A stretch of 64,000 nucleotides of DNA from an uncultured Peptococcaceae bacterium (lineage in GTDB: Bacteria > Bacillota > Peptococcia > Peptococcales > Peptococcaceae). The stretch is from positions 31,871 through 95,870 of the forward strand of contig CAJUDO010000007.1 of assembly GCA_910585405.1 (NCBI GenBank), written 5' to 3'. Within the stretch, counting starts at the first letter, position 1. Each line of letters starts with the position of its first letter. The position numbers and the translations under genes are program-made. The notes beneath the pieces were generated by a model. It saw only the letters and a program-made list of their open reading frames with translations. It did no database searches and was not told the DNA's origin. Below, piece by piece: positions 33,186 to 43,176 of this stretch.

Positions 33186-34319
33186 GTGGGGTTGCAGAAG
33201 AAGAAAATTGTGGTGGGATTATTGTTATCTTTTTTTAGCTTTTCCGTGGGAACAACTGCTTGGGCAGCGGACGAATTACAGCTAATTATTGACAATCAGC
33301 TTTATATGCAGAGCGGACAGCAAACAGGGCCGATGTTATTAGATGATCGTGTATATGTTCCTCTGCGGCTTGTCGGGGAAAGTTTAGGATATCAGGTAGG
33401 ATGGTCGGAAATAAAACGGCAAGTACACATTGCAGATGTAAATAGCACCTTGAATTTAACCGGAGATGGGGTTCGGGTGGCAGAAGATACACCTGTTACA
33501 ATTTGGCTGAATGGAGAAGCGTTGGTCGCAGATGAAACTCTGGGGGCGCCTTTTATCGCAGAAAACGGGCAAACAATGGTTCCTCTGCGGTTGGTAGGGG
33601 AGGCGCTGCGGTGTAATGTGCAGTGGCAGGACGGCGTTGTGATTGTGGAAAAAAGAGCGGAAATATTGCCGGCTGAAGATGAAAAAGAGCAGAATGAAAC
33701 TGTGGATGTGAAAAATAAGTATTACACGCTTACTATTCAAGGAGATTCTGTTGCTACGGCAGCACAGCTGAATGATTATTTGCAACGTAAAGAAGATGAT
33801 GTGCGGGCCATGATGAAACGTAATTATCCTGATAGGGAGTTTTTGCCGTTCCCAGAAAATATTGCAGAACTATATATTGAAATTGGGAAAAAATATAATA
33901 TCCGTGGTGACTTGGCTTTTGCACAGGCATTAAAAGAAACAGGCTATTTTCAATTTTATGGTTCTGTACAGGATTTTCAAAATAACTTTTGCGGATTAGG
34001 GGCCTCAGGTGTAGAAAATACCGGAGAGGAAGCTCTAAACGGTGCAGACCCATACAGAGTGTATTCGTTTCCGGGCTTGCATGGATTATCTTTTTTAACT
34101 GTTGCAGACGGAGTAGAAGCACACATTCAGCACCTTTATGCGTATGCTTCAAAGGAACCATTACCTGAAGGGTGTGATTTATTGGATAGTCGATTTGTTT
34201 ATGTGAAACGAGGGATTGCGGAGCGATGGATAGATTTAAACGGGCGTTGGGCAGTTCCAGGCAATGGCTATGGAGAGAGTATTATTGACGATTACTGGAT
34301 GCCAGCAATACAAGAATAA
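33186..34319 (+). CDS. Secreted glucosaminidase with two copper-amine-oxidase-N-type domains
   Basis: 377 residues from GTG 33186 (GGAG six bases ahead), which gives a good signal peptide: MGLQKKK, hydrophobic IVVGLLLSFFSFSV, cleavage after TAWA. Two stalk repeats follow, each with the YVPLRLVGE and TMVPLRLVGE motif typical of the Cu_amine_oxidN1 family (about 30-85 and 95-155), then a linker rich in Glu. The C-terminal 170 residues are a glucosaminidase-type domain (KYNIRGDLAFAQALKETGYFQF..QNNFCGLGA), expected to cut peptidoglycan. Upstream in-frame starts back to 33105 have no ribosome site. No partner gene. Confidence 0.87.
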   Translation: MGLQKKKIVVGLLLSFFSFSVGTTAWAADELQLIIDNQLYMQSGQQTGPMLLDDRVYVPLRLVGESLGYQVGWSEIKRQVHIADVNSTLNLTGDGVRVAEDTPVTIWLNGEALVADETLGAPFIAENGQTMVPLRLVGEALRCNVQWQDGVVIVEKRAEILPAEDEKEQNETVDVKNKYYTLTIQGDSVATAAQLNDYLQRKEDDVRAMMKRNYPDREFLPFPENIAELYIEIGKKYNIRGDLAFAQALKETGYFQFYGSVQDFQNNFCGLGASGVENTGEEALNGADPYRVYSFPGLHGLSFLTVADGVEAHIQHLYAYASKEPLPEGCDLLDSRFVYVKRGIAERWIDLNGRWAVPGNGYGESIIDDYWMPAIQE

Positions 34320-34360
34320 TAGATTATTTTAGAGATGAGCGTAAATTATGACAGAATAGG

Positions 34361-34389
34361 TTGTCTATCAGGAATTTCTGTTATATAAT
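34361..34389 (+). promoter_or_regulatory. Purine operon promoter
   Basis: TTGTCT (34361-34366), 17-base spacer, TATAAT (34384-34389), 46 bases before purE. No purine riboswitch could be folded in the leader. Confidence 0.6.
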
Positions 34390-34434
34390 ATTATTTTCTG
34401 GTTAACAAGTTGAGATGGATTGAGGAGGAATACT

Positions 34435-34935
34435 ATGGGCAATGCAAAAGTAGGAATTGTAATGGGCAGTGATTCTGATTTAAAGATTATGCAGGATGCA
34501 GTGAAGGTATTGCGGGAGTTTGGAATAGAAAGTGAATTAGTTGTAGCTTCAGCGCATCGTACGCCGTATAAAGCCTTACAATATGCTGAAAGTGCGGAAG
34601 AACGGGGTTTGCAGGTAATCATTGCAGGTGCAGGTGCTGCGGCGCATTTGGGTGGAGTTCTTGCAGCTGTGACTACCTTGCCTGTGATCGGTGTACCGAT
34701 TAATGCCACTGCGCTTAATGGTGTGGATGCCTTGTATGCGATGGTGCAGATGCCGTCGGGTATTCCGGTGGCCACTGTTGCCATTAATGGTGCCAAAAAT
34801 GCAGGCATTTTAGCTGCTCAAATATTGGCTTGCAGAGAGCCAGAGCTGCGCAGTAAACTAAAAGCTTATAAAGAGAAAATGGCACAGCAGGTAGAGGAAA
34901 AGAATAAACGGGTGCAGGAAACGGTGATTGAATAG
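34435..34935 (+). CDS. purE: N5-carboxyaminoimidazole ribonucleotide mutase
   Basis: 166 residues from ATG 34435 with GAGGAGG seven bases ahead. Class I PurE: GIVMGSDSDLKIM, VASAHRTP (His general acid), IAGAGAAAHLGG, and GVPI with MPSGIPVATVAI. Moves a carboxyl group in the step from AIR to CAIR. No purK is in the cluster. First gene of the purine cluster. Confidence 0.96.
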   Translation: MGNAKVGIVMGSDSDLKIMQDAVKVLREFGIESELVVASAHRTPYKALQYAESAEERGLQVIIAGAGAAAHLGGVLAAVTTLPVIGVPINATALNGVDALYAMVQMPSGIPVATVAINGAKNAGILAAQILACREPELRSKLKAYKEKMAQQVEEKNKRVQETVIE

Positions 34936-35020
34936 CAATTATTATAGTACAAGTTCCGTTGATTATATAAAAACGGATTGTAATAAAAAATTAAATATGT
35001 GAGGAAGGAAGTTGGGTTTT

Positions 35021-36316
35021 ATGATTGAGCGGTATACGCAGCCAGAGATGGCAAAGATTTGGTCTCAGGAAAACAAACTAAGAATTATGATGGAAGTGGA
35101 AGTGCTGGCATGTGAGGGGATGGCTGCCATTGGTCAAATTCCTGAGGAAGCTGCAAAAAATATCAGAGCAAAAGCAAATTTTGATGTAGATAGAGTAAAT
35201 GAAATAGAAAAAACCACACGGCATGATGTAATTGCCTTTTTATCCTGCGTTGGTGAGTATATTGGCGATGATGCTAAATATATGCATGCAGGGATGACTT
35301 CCTCCGATGTACTTGATACTTCAGAAGCAGTACAAATGAAACAGGCCGGCGAGGCAATTTTAGAGCAAATGAAACTATTTACAGATATACTGCGGGAAAA
35401 AGCAATTCAGTACAAAGATACTTTATGTATTGGTCGTACTCATGCAGTGCATGCAGAACCAATTACCTTTGGTTTAAAATTGGCTGTATGGTACGAAGAA
35501 ATGCTGCGCAATATCGCACGTATGGAAAGAGCTATTGAAACTGTAAGTGTAGGGCAAATTTCCGGTGCAGTAGGTACTTTTGCAAATATTGACCCTCGTA
35601 TAGAGGAATATGTCTGCGAGCATTTGGGACTAAAACCGGAACTGGTTTCCACGCAAGTGATTTCCCGCGACCATTATAATGAATATATGACAACTTTGGC
35701 AATCGTGGCCACTTCTTTAGAAAAGTTTATGACGGAAATCCGCAATTTGCAGAGAACGGAAATTTTTGAAGTGATGGAAGAATTCAAAAAAGGGCAAAAA
35801 GGTTCTTCTGCAATGCCCCATAAGCGTAATCCAATGACTTGTGAACGTATTTGTGGTCTGGCTCGTGTTATTCGCGGTAATGTAGTGCCCGCATTTGAAA
35901 ATTCTGTATTATGGCATGAAAGAGATTTGGCGCATTCTTCAGTAGAACGAATTATTATCCCAGATAGTACAACATTATTGTATTATATTTTGAAGCTGGC
36001 AATCGGTGTCGTAAAAAATATGGAAGTGCATGAAGACCAGATGATGGCAAATGTAGAGAAAACCTTGGGCCTGGTATTTTCTCAGAGACTGATGCTGACA
36101 ATCGTAGGCAAAGGCGTCCCAAGAGATACTGTATATCCATGGGTACAGTCCAATGCGTTGCAGGCGTGGGATACCAAGACGCCTTTTAAAGATTTGGTGT
36201 TGCAGGATGAAAATATCATGAAATATATTACAAAAGAAGAGTTGGACAATATCTTTGATTACAGCTATCATACTAAAAATGTAGACTATATTTTCAAACG
36301 TTGTGGCTTGCTTTAA
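35021..36316 (+). CDS. purB: Adenylosuccinate lyase
   Basis: 431 residues from ATG 35021, giving the usual start [18 protein letters not shown] 35012 is too near the AAGGAAG site. Fumarase-superfamily signature [12 protein letters not shown], with TSSDVLDT and [12 protein letters not shown] carrying catalytic His. Splits SAICAR to AICAR and fumarate and adenylosuccinate to AMP. 85 bp after purE. Confidence 0.97.
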   Translation: MIERYTQPEMAKIWSQENKLRIMMEVEVLACEGMAAIGQIPEEAAKNIRAKANFDVDRVNEIEKTTRHDVIAFLSCVGEYIGDDAKYMHAGMTSSDVLDTSEAVQMKQAGEAILEQMKLFTDILREKAIQYKDTLCIGRTHAVHAEPITFGLKLAVWYEEMLRNIARMERAIETVSVGQISGAVGTFANIDPRIEEYVCEHLGLKPELVSTQVISRDHYNEYMTTLAIVATSLEKFMTEIRNLQRTEIFEVMEEFKKGQKGSSAMPHKRNPMTCERICGLARVIRGNVVPAFENSVLWHERDLAHSSVERIIIPDSTTLLYYILKLAIGVVKNMEVHEDQMMANVEKTLGLVFSQRLMLTIVGKGVPRDTVYPWVQSNALQAWDTKTPFKDLVLQDENIMKYITKEELDNIFDYSYHTKNVDYIFKRCGLL

Positions 36317-36378
36317 ACAAAGCAGATACATTTAACAGCACAGGAATACAATAAATTGATCATCGGGAGCGAAAAACA

Positions 36379-37095
36379 ATGGAAGTTTTAGAACAGTTAT
36401 ATGAAGGCAAAGCGAAAAAAGTATTTAAAACAGATGACGAATCGCTGTATTTGATTCGTTATAAGGATGACGCAACCGCTTTCAACGGTGTGAAAAAGGG
36501 AAGCATCACAGACAAAGGTGTGATGAACAATGAAATCACGACGCTGTTGTTCAATGAACTGGGAAAAGCCAGTATCAAACATCATCTGGTAAAAAAACTG
36601 AATGACAGGGAACAATTGGTAAAGGTTGTCAAGATTGTTCCTTTAGAGGTGATTGTACGTAACGTGGCAGCTGGTTCCTTTGCCAAACGTTATGGTGTCG
36701 AAGAGGGAACCCCTTTGAAACAGCCTACTCTGGAATTCTGTTATAAAAATGATGCATTGAATGATCCGATGTTAAATGAATCGCATATTATAGCGTTGGG
36801 TATCGCTACAGAAGAGGATCTTGCCGTAATTAAGGCGCAGACAGTGAAAATAAATGAGATCCTGAAAAATATTTTTCAAAAATGTAATTTGATTTTAGTT
36901 GATTTCAAAATTGAATTTGGTTGGACCACGGATGGTGAAATTATTTTAGCTGATGAAATTTCTCCTGACTGTTGCCGTTTGTGGGATGCGACCACAAATG
37001 AGAAAATGGATAAAGACCGATTCAGACGGGACCTCGGCAATGTAGAAGAAGCTTATCAGACTGTGTTGAGCCGTTTGAGACAGGTATTAAACTAA
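36379..37095 (+). CDS. purC: SAICAR synthetase
   Basis: 238 residues, short bacterial type. [10 protein letters not shown] at the start, ATP-site residues in [39 protein letters not shown] and the signature [11 protein letters not shown]. Joins aspartate to CAIR with ATP. 62 bp after purB, 21 before purF. Confidence 0.97.
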   Translation: MEVLEQLYEGKAKKVFKTDDESLYLIRYKDDATAFNGVKKGSITDKGVMNNEITTLLFNELGKASIKHHLVKKLNDREQLVKVVKIVPLEVIVRNVAAGSFAKRYGVEEGTPLKQPTLEFCYKNDALNDPMLNESHIIALGIATEEDLAVIKAQTVKINEILKNIFQKCNLILVDFKIEFGWTTDGEIILADEISPDCCRLWDATTNEKMDKDRFRRDLGNVEEAYQTVLSRLRQVLN

Positions 37096-37116
37096 GAATT
37101 TTAGGAGGATGGAATC

Positions 37117-38529
37117 GTGTTTGATGACAGACTGGAAAAAATAAATGAAGAATGCGGCGTTTTTGGAATTTTTGCGCCGGGACGCTCTGTATCAGAGTTA
37201 ATTTATCTAGGTTTATTCTCTTTGCAGCACAGAGGACAGGAAGGTTGTGGGATTGCAGTCAGCGAAGGCAAAGCCATAAATCACTACAAAAATTTAGGTA
37301 TGGTGACAGATGTATTCAACCAGTCGACATTAGATAGCCTAAATGGATATTTAGGAATTGGTCATGTACGCTATTCCACTAGTGGACAATCCAAAACACA
37401 GCAAAATACCCAGCCTATTGTAGCGCGGTTTCAACATGGGCAAATTGCTTTGGCGCACAACGGAAGTTTAACGAATGCTGCAGAGCTGCGCAATCATTTA
37501 ATGGAACGGGGTTCCCTGTTTCACACCACAATTGATTCTGAGCAGATTGTTGGCTTGATTGCCAGTCATGGACAGGATGACATGGAACAGGCTATGCTAA
37601 AAGCAATGATTGATTTAAAAGGGTCTTACTCCTTAGTAATTATGACGGAGAACAAATTATATGCAGTGCGGGATCCCTATGGAAATCGTCCCCTGTGTCT
37701 GGGGAAAATTGGAGAGGACGGTTATGTAGTGGCTTCTGAATCCTGTGCGTTGGATGCGATCGGCGCAACCTTCTTGCGGGATGTAGAGCCAGGTGAAATT
37801 CTCACAATTGATGAGAATGGGCTGCACTCTACAAAACTATTTAATCATGAAAAGAATGCACTGTGCATTTTTGAATTCATTTATATTGCCCGTCCCGACA
37901 GTAATATTGATGGAATCAATGTAAACAAGGCACGTCGCCTGATGGGAAGAGAGTTGGCAAAAGAAGCACCGTTGGATGTGGATACCGTCATTGCAGTACC
38001 AGATTCAGGCACAACAGCAGCAATTGGCTATGCAGAAGAAAGCGGTATTCCTTATACCCAAGGCATTTTAAAAAATCGCTATACTGGCCGCAGTTTTATT
38101 ATGCCTACTCAGGAAATGCGGGAACAAATGGTAAAATTGAAACTGAATCCAATTCGGGATGCTTTAGAAGGAAAACGGATTGCAGTAGTAGATGATTCTA
38201 TTGTTCGGGGAACAACTAGCCGTAAGTTAGTGAAGCTGTTGCGGGAATACGGCGCAAAAGAGGTACACATGCTCATCAGTGCACCGCCAGTAAAATATCC
38301 TTGCTTTTACGGCGTTGATACAGGAAATCCCGATGAGTTGATTGCTTCAAAGAAAAGTGTGGATGAAATTTGTGAATATATTGGCGCGGACAGCCTTCAT
38401 TATTTGAGTATGGAAGGGATTCTACGTGCGGTAGAGTGGAGCGGTTGTGGTTTTTGTACTGCATGCTTGAGCGGGGAATACCCAATGGGAACTCCAAATT
38501 ATGACAATGTGAAAGCAGCTTTAGAATAA
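37117..38529 (+). CDS. purF: Amidophosphoribosyltransferase
   Basis: 470 residues, GTG start after AGGAGG. The sequence MFDDRLEKINEE is a propeptide: cleavage must expose Cys13 (CGVFGIF) as the catalytic N-terminal nucleophile. PRPP-binding loop VVDDSIVRGTTSRK. Cysteines in CIFEFIY, YPCFYG and CGFCTACLSGEYP match the [4Fe-4S] cluster of the Bacillus subtilis type, thought to sense oxygen. First committed step of purine synthesis. Confidence 0.96.
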   Translation: MFDDRLEKINEECGVFGIFAPGRSVSELIYLGLFSLQHRGQEGCGIAVSEGKAINHYKNLGMVTDVFNQSTLDSLNGYLGIGHVRYSTSGQSKTQQNTQPIVARFQHGQIALAHNGSLTNAAELRNHLMERGSLFHTTIDSEQIVGLIASHGQDDMEQAMLKAMIDLKGSYSLVIMTENKLYAVRDPYGNRPLCLGKIGEDGYVVASESCALDAIGATFLRDVEPGEILTIDENGLHSTKLFNHEKNALCIFEFIYIARPDSNIDGINVNKARRLMGRELAKEAPLDVDTVIAVPDSGTTAAIGYAEESGIPYTQGILKNRYTGRSFIMPTQEMREQMVKLKLNPIRDALEGKRIAVVDDSIVRGTTSRKLVKLLREYGAKEVHMLISAPPVKYPCFYGVDTGNPDELIASKKSVDEICEYIGADSLHYLSMEGILRAVEWSGCGFCTACLSGEYPMGTPNYDNVKAALE

Positions 38530-38546
38530 AAGGAGATGACAAGGTG

Positions 38547-39599
38547 ATGGCAGAACAGAGCTTGACATACAGCGGAGCTGGTGTAGACATTACAAAAGGA
38601 AATCAGGCTGTAGAACTGATGAAACCTCTTGTAAAATCAACTTTCCGTAAGGAAGTTGTTACGGATTTAGGTGGCTTTGGCGGTTTGTTTGCGATTGATA
38701 AAGATAAATATGAAGAACCAATTTTAGTTTCTGGCACCGATGGCGTTGGTACAAAGTTAAAAATTGCTTTTGAAATGGGAAAACATGATACTATCGGGAT
38801 TGATGCAGTAGCTATGTGCGTTAATGATGTATTGGTAAATGGCGCGGAACCACTATTTTTCTTGGACTATCTTGCAGTAGGAAAGTGTGAGCCTGAGCAG
38901 GTAGCCGCAGTAGTTTCCGGAATTGCTGAAGGTTGCCGCCAAGCAGGTTGTGCATTGATTGGTGGCGAAACAGCGGAAATGCCGGGCTTTTATCCGGTAG
39001 GGGAATATGATGTAGCTGGTTTTACTGTAGGAATTGTAGATAAGAAGAAAATGATTGATGGCAGTAAAATTTGTGCTGGTGATGTGGTTTTGGGATTGCC
39101 ATCAACTGGCGTACACAGCAATGGCTTTTCCCTGGCTCGTAAAGTATTGTTAGAATATGCCGGCTTAAAAATGGACGAAGAAATTGTTTCTTTGGGTGCA
39201 AAGTTGGGTGATGTAATCTTAACTCCAACAAAAATCTATGTGAAAGTAATTTTGGAGTTATTGCAAAAGTGTGAGGTCAAAGGCATGGCACATATCACTG
39301 GCGGTGGCTTGTTGGAAAATATTCCGCGGGTACTGCCTGAAAATTGTCAGGTACAGATTGACAGCACCGCATGGCCGGCATTACCTATTTTCCAGCTGAT
39401 TCAGGAAAAAGGAAATGTGGAAAAACGAGAAATGTATCGTACATTCAATATGGGTATTGGTTTTGTGCTTATTTGTGATAAAGAAAATGCTGCAAAAGTA
39501 AAAGAAGCATGTGCTCAGATGGAACAGCCTGTATATGAAATCGGAAATGTGGTCAGCGGTGAGAAAAAAGTGGTTATTGATAAAAGCTGTGAACTGTAA
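38547..39599 (+). CDS. purM: Phosphoribosylformylglycinamidine cyclo-ligase (AIR synthetase)
   Basis: 350 residues from ATG 38547 (or GTG 38544). PurM/SelD fold with TYSGAGVDITKGN at the start, GTDGVGTKLKIAF, GGETAEMPGFY, and HITGGGLLENIPRVLP. Makes AIR from FGAM with ATP. 17 bp after purF; followed by a large hairpin before purN. Confidence 0.96.
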   Translation: MAEQSLTYSGAGVDITKGNQAVELMKPLVKSTFRKEVVTDLGGFGGLFAIDKDKYEEPILVSGTDGVGTKLKIAFEMGKHDTIGIDAVAMCVNDVLVNGAEPLFFLDYLAVGKCEPEQVAAVVSGIAEGCRQAGCALIGGETAEMPGFYPVGEYDVAGFTVGIVDKKKMIDGSKICAGDVVLGLPSTGVHSNGFSLARKVLLEYAGLKMDEEIVSLGAKLGDVILTPTKIYVKVILELLQKCEVKGMAHITGGGLLENIPRVLPENCQVQIDSTAWPALPIFQLIQEKGNVEKREMYRTFNMGIGFVLICDKENAAKVKEACAQMEQPVYEIGNVVSGEKKVVIDKSCEL

Positions 39600-39617
39600 G
39601 TAGTGATGCAAAGGAGG

Positions 39618-39667
39618 AAAGGATTGTTGCAAAAGGAAATAACGTAATTCCTGCGGCAGTCCTTTTT
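39618..39667 (+). terminator. Terminator-like hairpin between purM and purN
   Basis: AAAGGATTGTTGC (39618-39630) pairs fully with GCGGCAGTCCTTT (39653-39665) using G-U pairs, and the interior pairs AGGAA/TTCCT. A run of five T (39663-39667) follows. Strong enough to stop or attenuate transcription. The 126-bp gap may also hold a weak promoter for purN. Confidence 0.65.
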
Positions 39668-39725
39668 CCAGTTTCTTAGAATAGAAATTAGATATAACTG
39701 AATCAGATAAAAAGGGGGGCGGATT

Positions 39726-40337
39726 ATGGGAATAAGAATTGCGGTGTTGGCCTCAGGCAGGGGGTCTAATTTGGTGGCGATTATGCACTCTATCGCGGAA
39801 GGAAAAATTGACGGAAAAATTGCGGTAGTACTCAGTGATAAAGAGGAAGCGAAAGCTTTGGAACATGCAAAAAATGCTGGTATTGCCGCATATCATGTAA
39901 ATCCTAAAGCATACGATACAAAGGAAGCCTATGAAAAAGAATTACTGCGCATTATTGGAGAGGCAGATTGCCAGCTTATTTGTTTGGCAGGATATATGCG
40001 TATCTTGAGTCCATATTTTATCAGTCAGGCACACTGCCCTGTGATGAATATTCATCCGGCTTTACTGCCAGCTTTTCCTGGTCTGCATGGACAGAGACAG
40101 GCTTTGGAATATGGGGCGAAAGTGGCAGGATGCACTGTGCATTTTGTGGATGAAGGAATGGATAGCGGCGCTATCATCCTGCAGAAGGTTGTTCCGGTAT
40201 TAGACAATGATACAGAGGATACTTTGTCGGCACGCATTTTGGAGCAGGAGCATAAAGCGTATTCGGAGGCAATTCAATTGTTCTCGCAGGGACGCTTGGA
40301 AGTCTGTGGACGCATTGTAAAAGTGAAGGGAGAATAA
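39726..40337 (+). CDS. purN: Phosphoribosylglycinamide formyltransferase
   Basis: 203 residues. N10-formyl-tetrahydrofolate dependent GAR transformylase: LASGRGSNL at the start, the catalytic Asn-His-Asp set in [26 protein letters not shown] and Asp near it. ATG 39726 with GGGGGG ahead. It starts the second part of the cluster; purH follows after 4 bp. Confidence 0.96.
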   Translation: MGIRIAVLASGRGSNLVAIMHSIAEGKIDGKIAVVLSDKEEAKALEHAKNAGIAAYHVNPKAYDTKEAYEKELLRIIGEADCQLICLAGYMRILSPYFISQAHCPVMNIHPALLPAFPGLHGQRQALEYGAKVAGCTVHFVDEGMDSGAIILQKVVPVLDNDTEDTLSARILEQEHKAYSEAIQLFSQGRLEVCGRIVKVKGE

Positions 40338-40341
40338 AACC

Positions 40342-41871
40342 GTGAAGAGAGCATTAATCAGTGTATCGGATAAAACAGGTGTTGTGGAGTTTGCCAGAGA
40401 ATTAACAATGTTGGATTACGAAATTGTTTCTACAGGCGGCACTGCAAAGGCATTAAAAGAAGCAGGGGTTGCTGTAACTGGCATCTCTGATGTAACACAT
40501 TTTCCAGAGATTTTGGAGGGCCGGGTAAAGACGTTGCATCCAGCTGTACATGGCGGAATTTTGGCTAAAGGTACCGCAGAGCATATGGCAGTGTTGGCAG
40601 AGCATAACATTACCCCTATTGATTTGGTTGTGGTGAATTTGTATCCTTTTCAGGCAACTGTCGCAAAGCCGGGCGTGACTTTGGAAGACGCTATTGAAAA
40701 CATTGACATCGGCGGTCCTACCATGGTACGTTCTGCAGCAAAAAATCATGACCGTGTAGGAATTGTGGTAAATCCCGTCCGTTATGACAGTGTGATTGCA
40801 GAACTGAAAGAGACAGGAGCATTGAGCTTGGCCACGAAACGGAGCCTGGCATTGGAAGCATTCCAACATACAGCACAGTATGATGCGGCTATCAGTCACT
40901 ATCTCAGCGATGCTTTTGGTGCAGATCCTTTTTCTGGGGAAATTGCTTTTGGCGGTCAAAAGATACAGGAACTACGTTATGGGGAAAATCCCCATCAGAA
41001 AGCAGCATTTTATCGTTCTGGAATTCCTGCCAGCGGCACAGTGGCCAATGCCAAACAGCTGCATGGCAAAGAATTGTCCTACAATAATATTGTAGATGTG
41101 GATGCAGCATGGCAGTTAGTGAATGAATTTGTACAGCCGGCGGCTGTTATCATAAAACATACCAATCCTTGCGGAACTGCCATCGGAGAAACATTGGCCG
41201 AAGCTTATCATCGTGCATATGAGGCGGATTCGGTATCTGCTTTTGGCGGAATTATTGCAGTAAACCGTCCCATGGATAAAGCTACTGCAGAACAAATTGT
41301 GACGACCTTTATGGAAGCTGTGATTGCGCCGTCCTTTGATGAAGAAAGCTTAGATATCTTGCGTACCAAGAAGAATTTGCGCTTGTTGGAAATTGGAGAA
41401 AAAGTACCTAACAATGATATGTGGATTGAAAAGGTAAGCGGCGGATTCTTGGTACAGGAATTAGATAATCATGTTCTAAAAGCTGAAGATGTCAAAGTAG
41501 TTACGGAAAAAGCGCCGACGGCAGAGCAGATGAAAGAACTGATTTTTGCGTGGAATATTGTAAAGCATGTAAAATCCAATGCAATTGTGGTGACAAAAGA
41601 TGGTCAGAGCCTTGGTGTAGGGGCAGGTCAGATGAATCGCGTAGGATCTGCCAATATTGCATTTGAACAGGCTGGAGAAAAATGTAAGGGCGCTGTATTG
41701 GCTTCCGATGCTTTCTTTCCATTCCGTGATACTATTGACGCAGCGGCAGCAGCAGGAATTACCGCAGTAATTCAGCCTGGCGGTTCTGTACGCGATCAGG
41801 AATCCATTGATGCTTGCAATGAGCATGGGATTGCAATGGTATTTACCGGTGTACGTCATTTCAAACACTAA
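40342..41871 (+). CDS. purH: Bifunctional AICAR transformylase/IMP cyclohydrolase
   Basis: 509 residues. The N-terminal MGS-like domain (1-190) has [13 protein letters not shown] and [18 protein letters not shown] sequence and closes the ring; the C-terminal part carries the transformylase site with KHTNPCG and [13 protein letters not shown]. Makes IMP, the end product. GTG start four bases after purN. Confidence 0.97.
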   Translation: MKRALISVSDKTGVVEFARELTMLDYEIVSTGGTAKALKEAGVAVTGISDVTHFPEILEGRVKTLHPAVHGGILAKGTAEHMAVLAEHNITPIDLVVVNLYPFQATVAKPGVTLEDAIENIDIGGPTMVRSAAKNHDRVGIVVNPVRYDSVIAELKETGALSLATKRSLALEAFQHTAQYDAAISHYLSDAFGADPFSGEIAFGGQKIQELRYGENPHQKAAFYRSGIPASGTVANAKQLHGKELSYNNIVDVDAAWQLVNEFVQPAAVIIKHTNPCGTAIGETLAEAYHRAYEADSVSAFGGIIAVNRPMDKATAEQIVTTFMEAVIAPSFDEESLDILRTKKNLRLLEIGEKVPNNDMWIEKVSGGFLVQELDNHVLKAEDVKVVTEKAPTAEQMKELIFAWNIVKHVKSNAIVVTKDGQSLGVGAGQMNRVGSANIAFEQAGEKCKGAVLASDAFFPFRDTIDAAAAAGITAVIQPGGSVRDQESIDACNEHGIAMVFTGVRHFKH

Positions 41872-41897
41872 GCAGCTGAATTTTGTGGAGGGATAAC

Positions 41898-43163
41898 ATG
41901 AACGTATTAGTAATTGGCAGCGGTGGCAGAGAACACGCTTTAGTTTGGAAGATCAGTCAAAGCCCTAAAGTAGATAAAATATTTTGTGCACCAGGCAATG
42001 CAGGTATCAATCAATTGGCAGAATGTGTGAATATTAAAGCTGACGATTTGGACGGGCTTTTGGAATTTGCACTGCAAAATCAGATTGACTTGACAGTAGT
42101 AGGGCCGGAAGTACCGTTGACATTGGGTATTGTAGACAAATTCCAGGCAAAAGGACTGAAAATTTTTGGCCCCAGCGGAAAAGCGGCAGAGATCGAAGGC
42201 AGTAAAACCTTTGCAAAAGATCTTATGGCAAAATATCATATTCCTACTGCAAAATACGGGGCGTTTACCGATGCTGCAAAGGCAAAAGCATTTTTGCAGG
42301 AGGTAGGTCTTCCTTGCGTAGTAAAAGCGGATGGTTTGGCAGCAGGCAAAGGTGTGCTGATCTGTGAAACCAGTGCAGAAGCAGAAAGCGCAATTGATGA
42401 TATTTTAGTGGACAACAAGTTTGGGGATGCGGGAGGCCGCGTGGTAGTGGAAGAATTTTTGACAGGTCAGGAAGTCAGCATGTTGGCATTTACTGACGGT
42501 AAAACGGTAGTTCCCATGGTTTCCTCACAGGATCATAAACGAATTTGGGATGGCGACAGAGGATTAAATACTGGCGGAATGGGTGCATATTCTCCGGCTC
42601 CGGTCTATACAGATGCGATAAACGCCATTGTAGTGCCGCAGGTGTTGGAAGCGACAATTGCAGCCATGCGTGCTGAAGGTCGCCCCTTTGCAGGTATTTT
42701 ATATGCTGGTTTGATGCTTACAGATGACGGTCCAAAGGTATTGGAATTCAATGCACGGTTCGGAGATCCGGAAACTCAGGCCGTGCTGCCTCGGTTAAAA
42801 TCCGATCTGGTAGATATTTTTCTGGCAATTATTGATGGCCGTTTAGATGAAATGACAATTGAATGGCATGAGGAAGCCGCAGTGTGCGTTGTGATGGCAT
42901 CGGGCGGCTATCCAGAAAGCTCAGACAAAGGTCGCGAAATAACCGGCATGGAAGAAGCCAGCGCCACCGGTGCCATTGTCTTCCATGCCGGCACGAAAGA
43001 GGCAGACGGCAAGATTGTGACCAATGGCGGTCGTGTTCTGGGAATCAGCGCTTTGGGAAAAGATATTGCCCAGGCGATTGCCAACGCATATCAAGGTGTA
43101 GAAAAGATCAAGTTTGAAAATATGCAATATCGTACTGATATTGGCAAAAAAGCATTTCTATAG
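41898..43163 (+). CDS. purD: Phosphoribosylamine-glycine ligase
   Basis: 421 residues from ATG 41898 with GGAGGG ahead; the frame open from 41883 has the site inside it. ATP-grasp enzyme: VLVIGSGGREHALVWKI, VKADGLAAGKGV, VVVEEFLTGQEVS, DHKRIWDGDRGLNTGGMGAY-type loop, and FNARFGDPETQAVLPRL. Second step of the pathway (GAR formation). Confidence 0.97.
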   Translation: MNVLVIGSGGREHALVWKISQSPKVDKIFCAPGNAGINQLAECVNIKADDLDGLLEFALQNQIDLTVVGPEVPLTLGIVDKFQAKGLKIFGPSGKAAEIEGSKTFAKDLMAKYHIPTAKYGAFTDAAKAKAFLQEVGLPCVVKADGLAAGKGVLICETSAEAESAIDDILVDNKFGDAGGRVVVEEFLTGQEVSMLAFTDGKTVVPMVSSQDHKRIWDGDRGLNTGGMGAYSPAPVYTDAINAIVVPQVLEATIAAMRAEGRPFAGILYAGLMLTDDGPKVLEFNARFGDPETQAVLPRLKSDLVDIFLAIIDGRLDEMTIEWHEEAAVCVVMASGGYPESSDKGREITGMEEASATGAIVFHAGTKEADGKIVTNGGRVLGISALGKDIAQAIANAYQGVEKIKFENMQYRTDIGKKAFL

Positions 43164-43176
43164 GAGGATGGAATCT

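Noticed and set aside
34320..34434. Purine riboswitch ahead of purE
   Set aside because: No aptamer-like three-stem pattern; the leader after the -10 is just 45 bases.
43114..43176. N-terminal extension of purL
   Set aside because: Overlaps purD and lacks a ribosome site; GTG 43177 has an AGGAGG.
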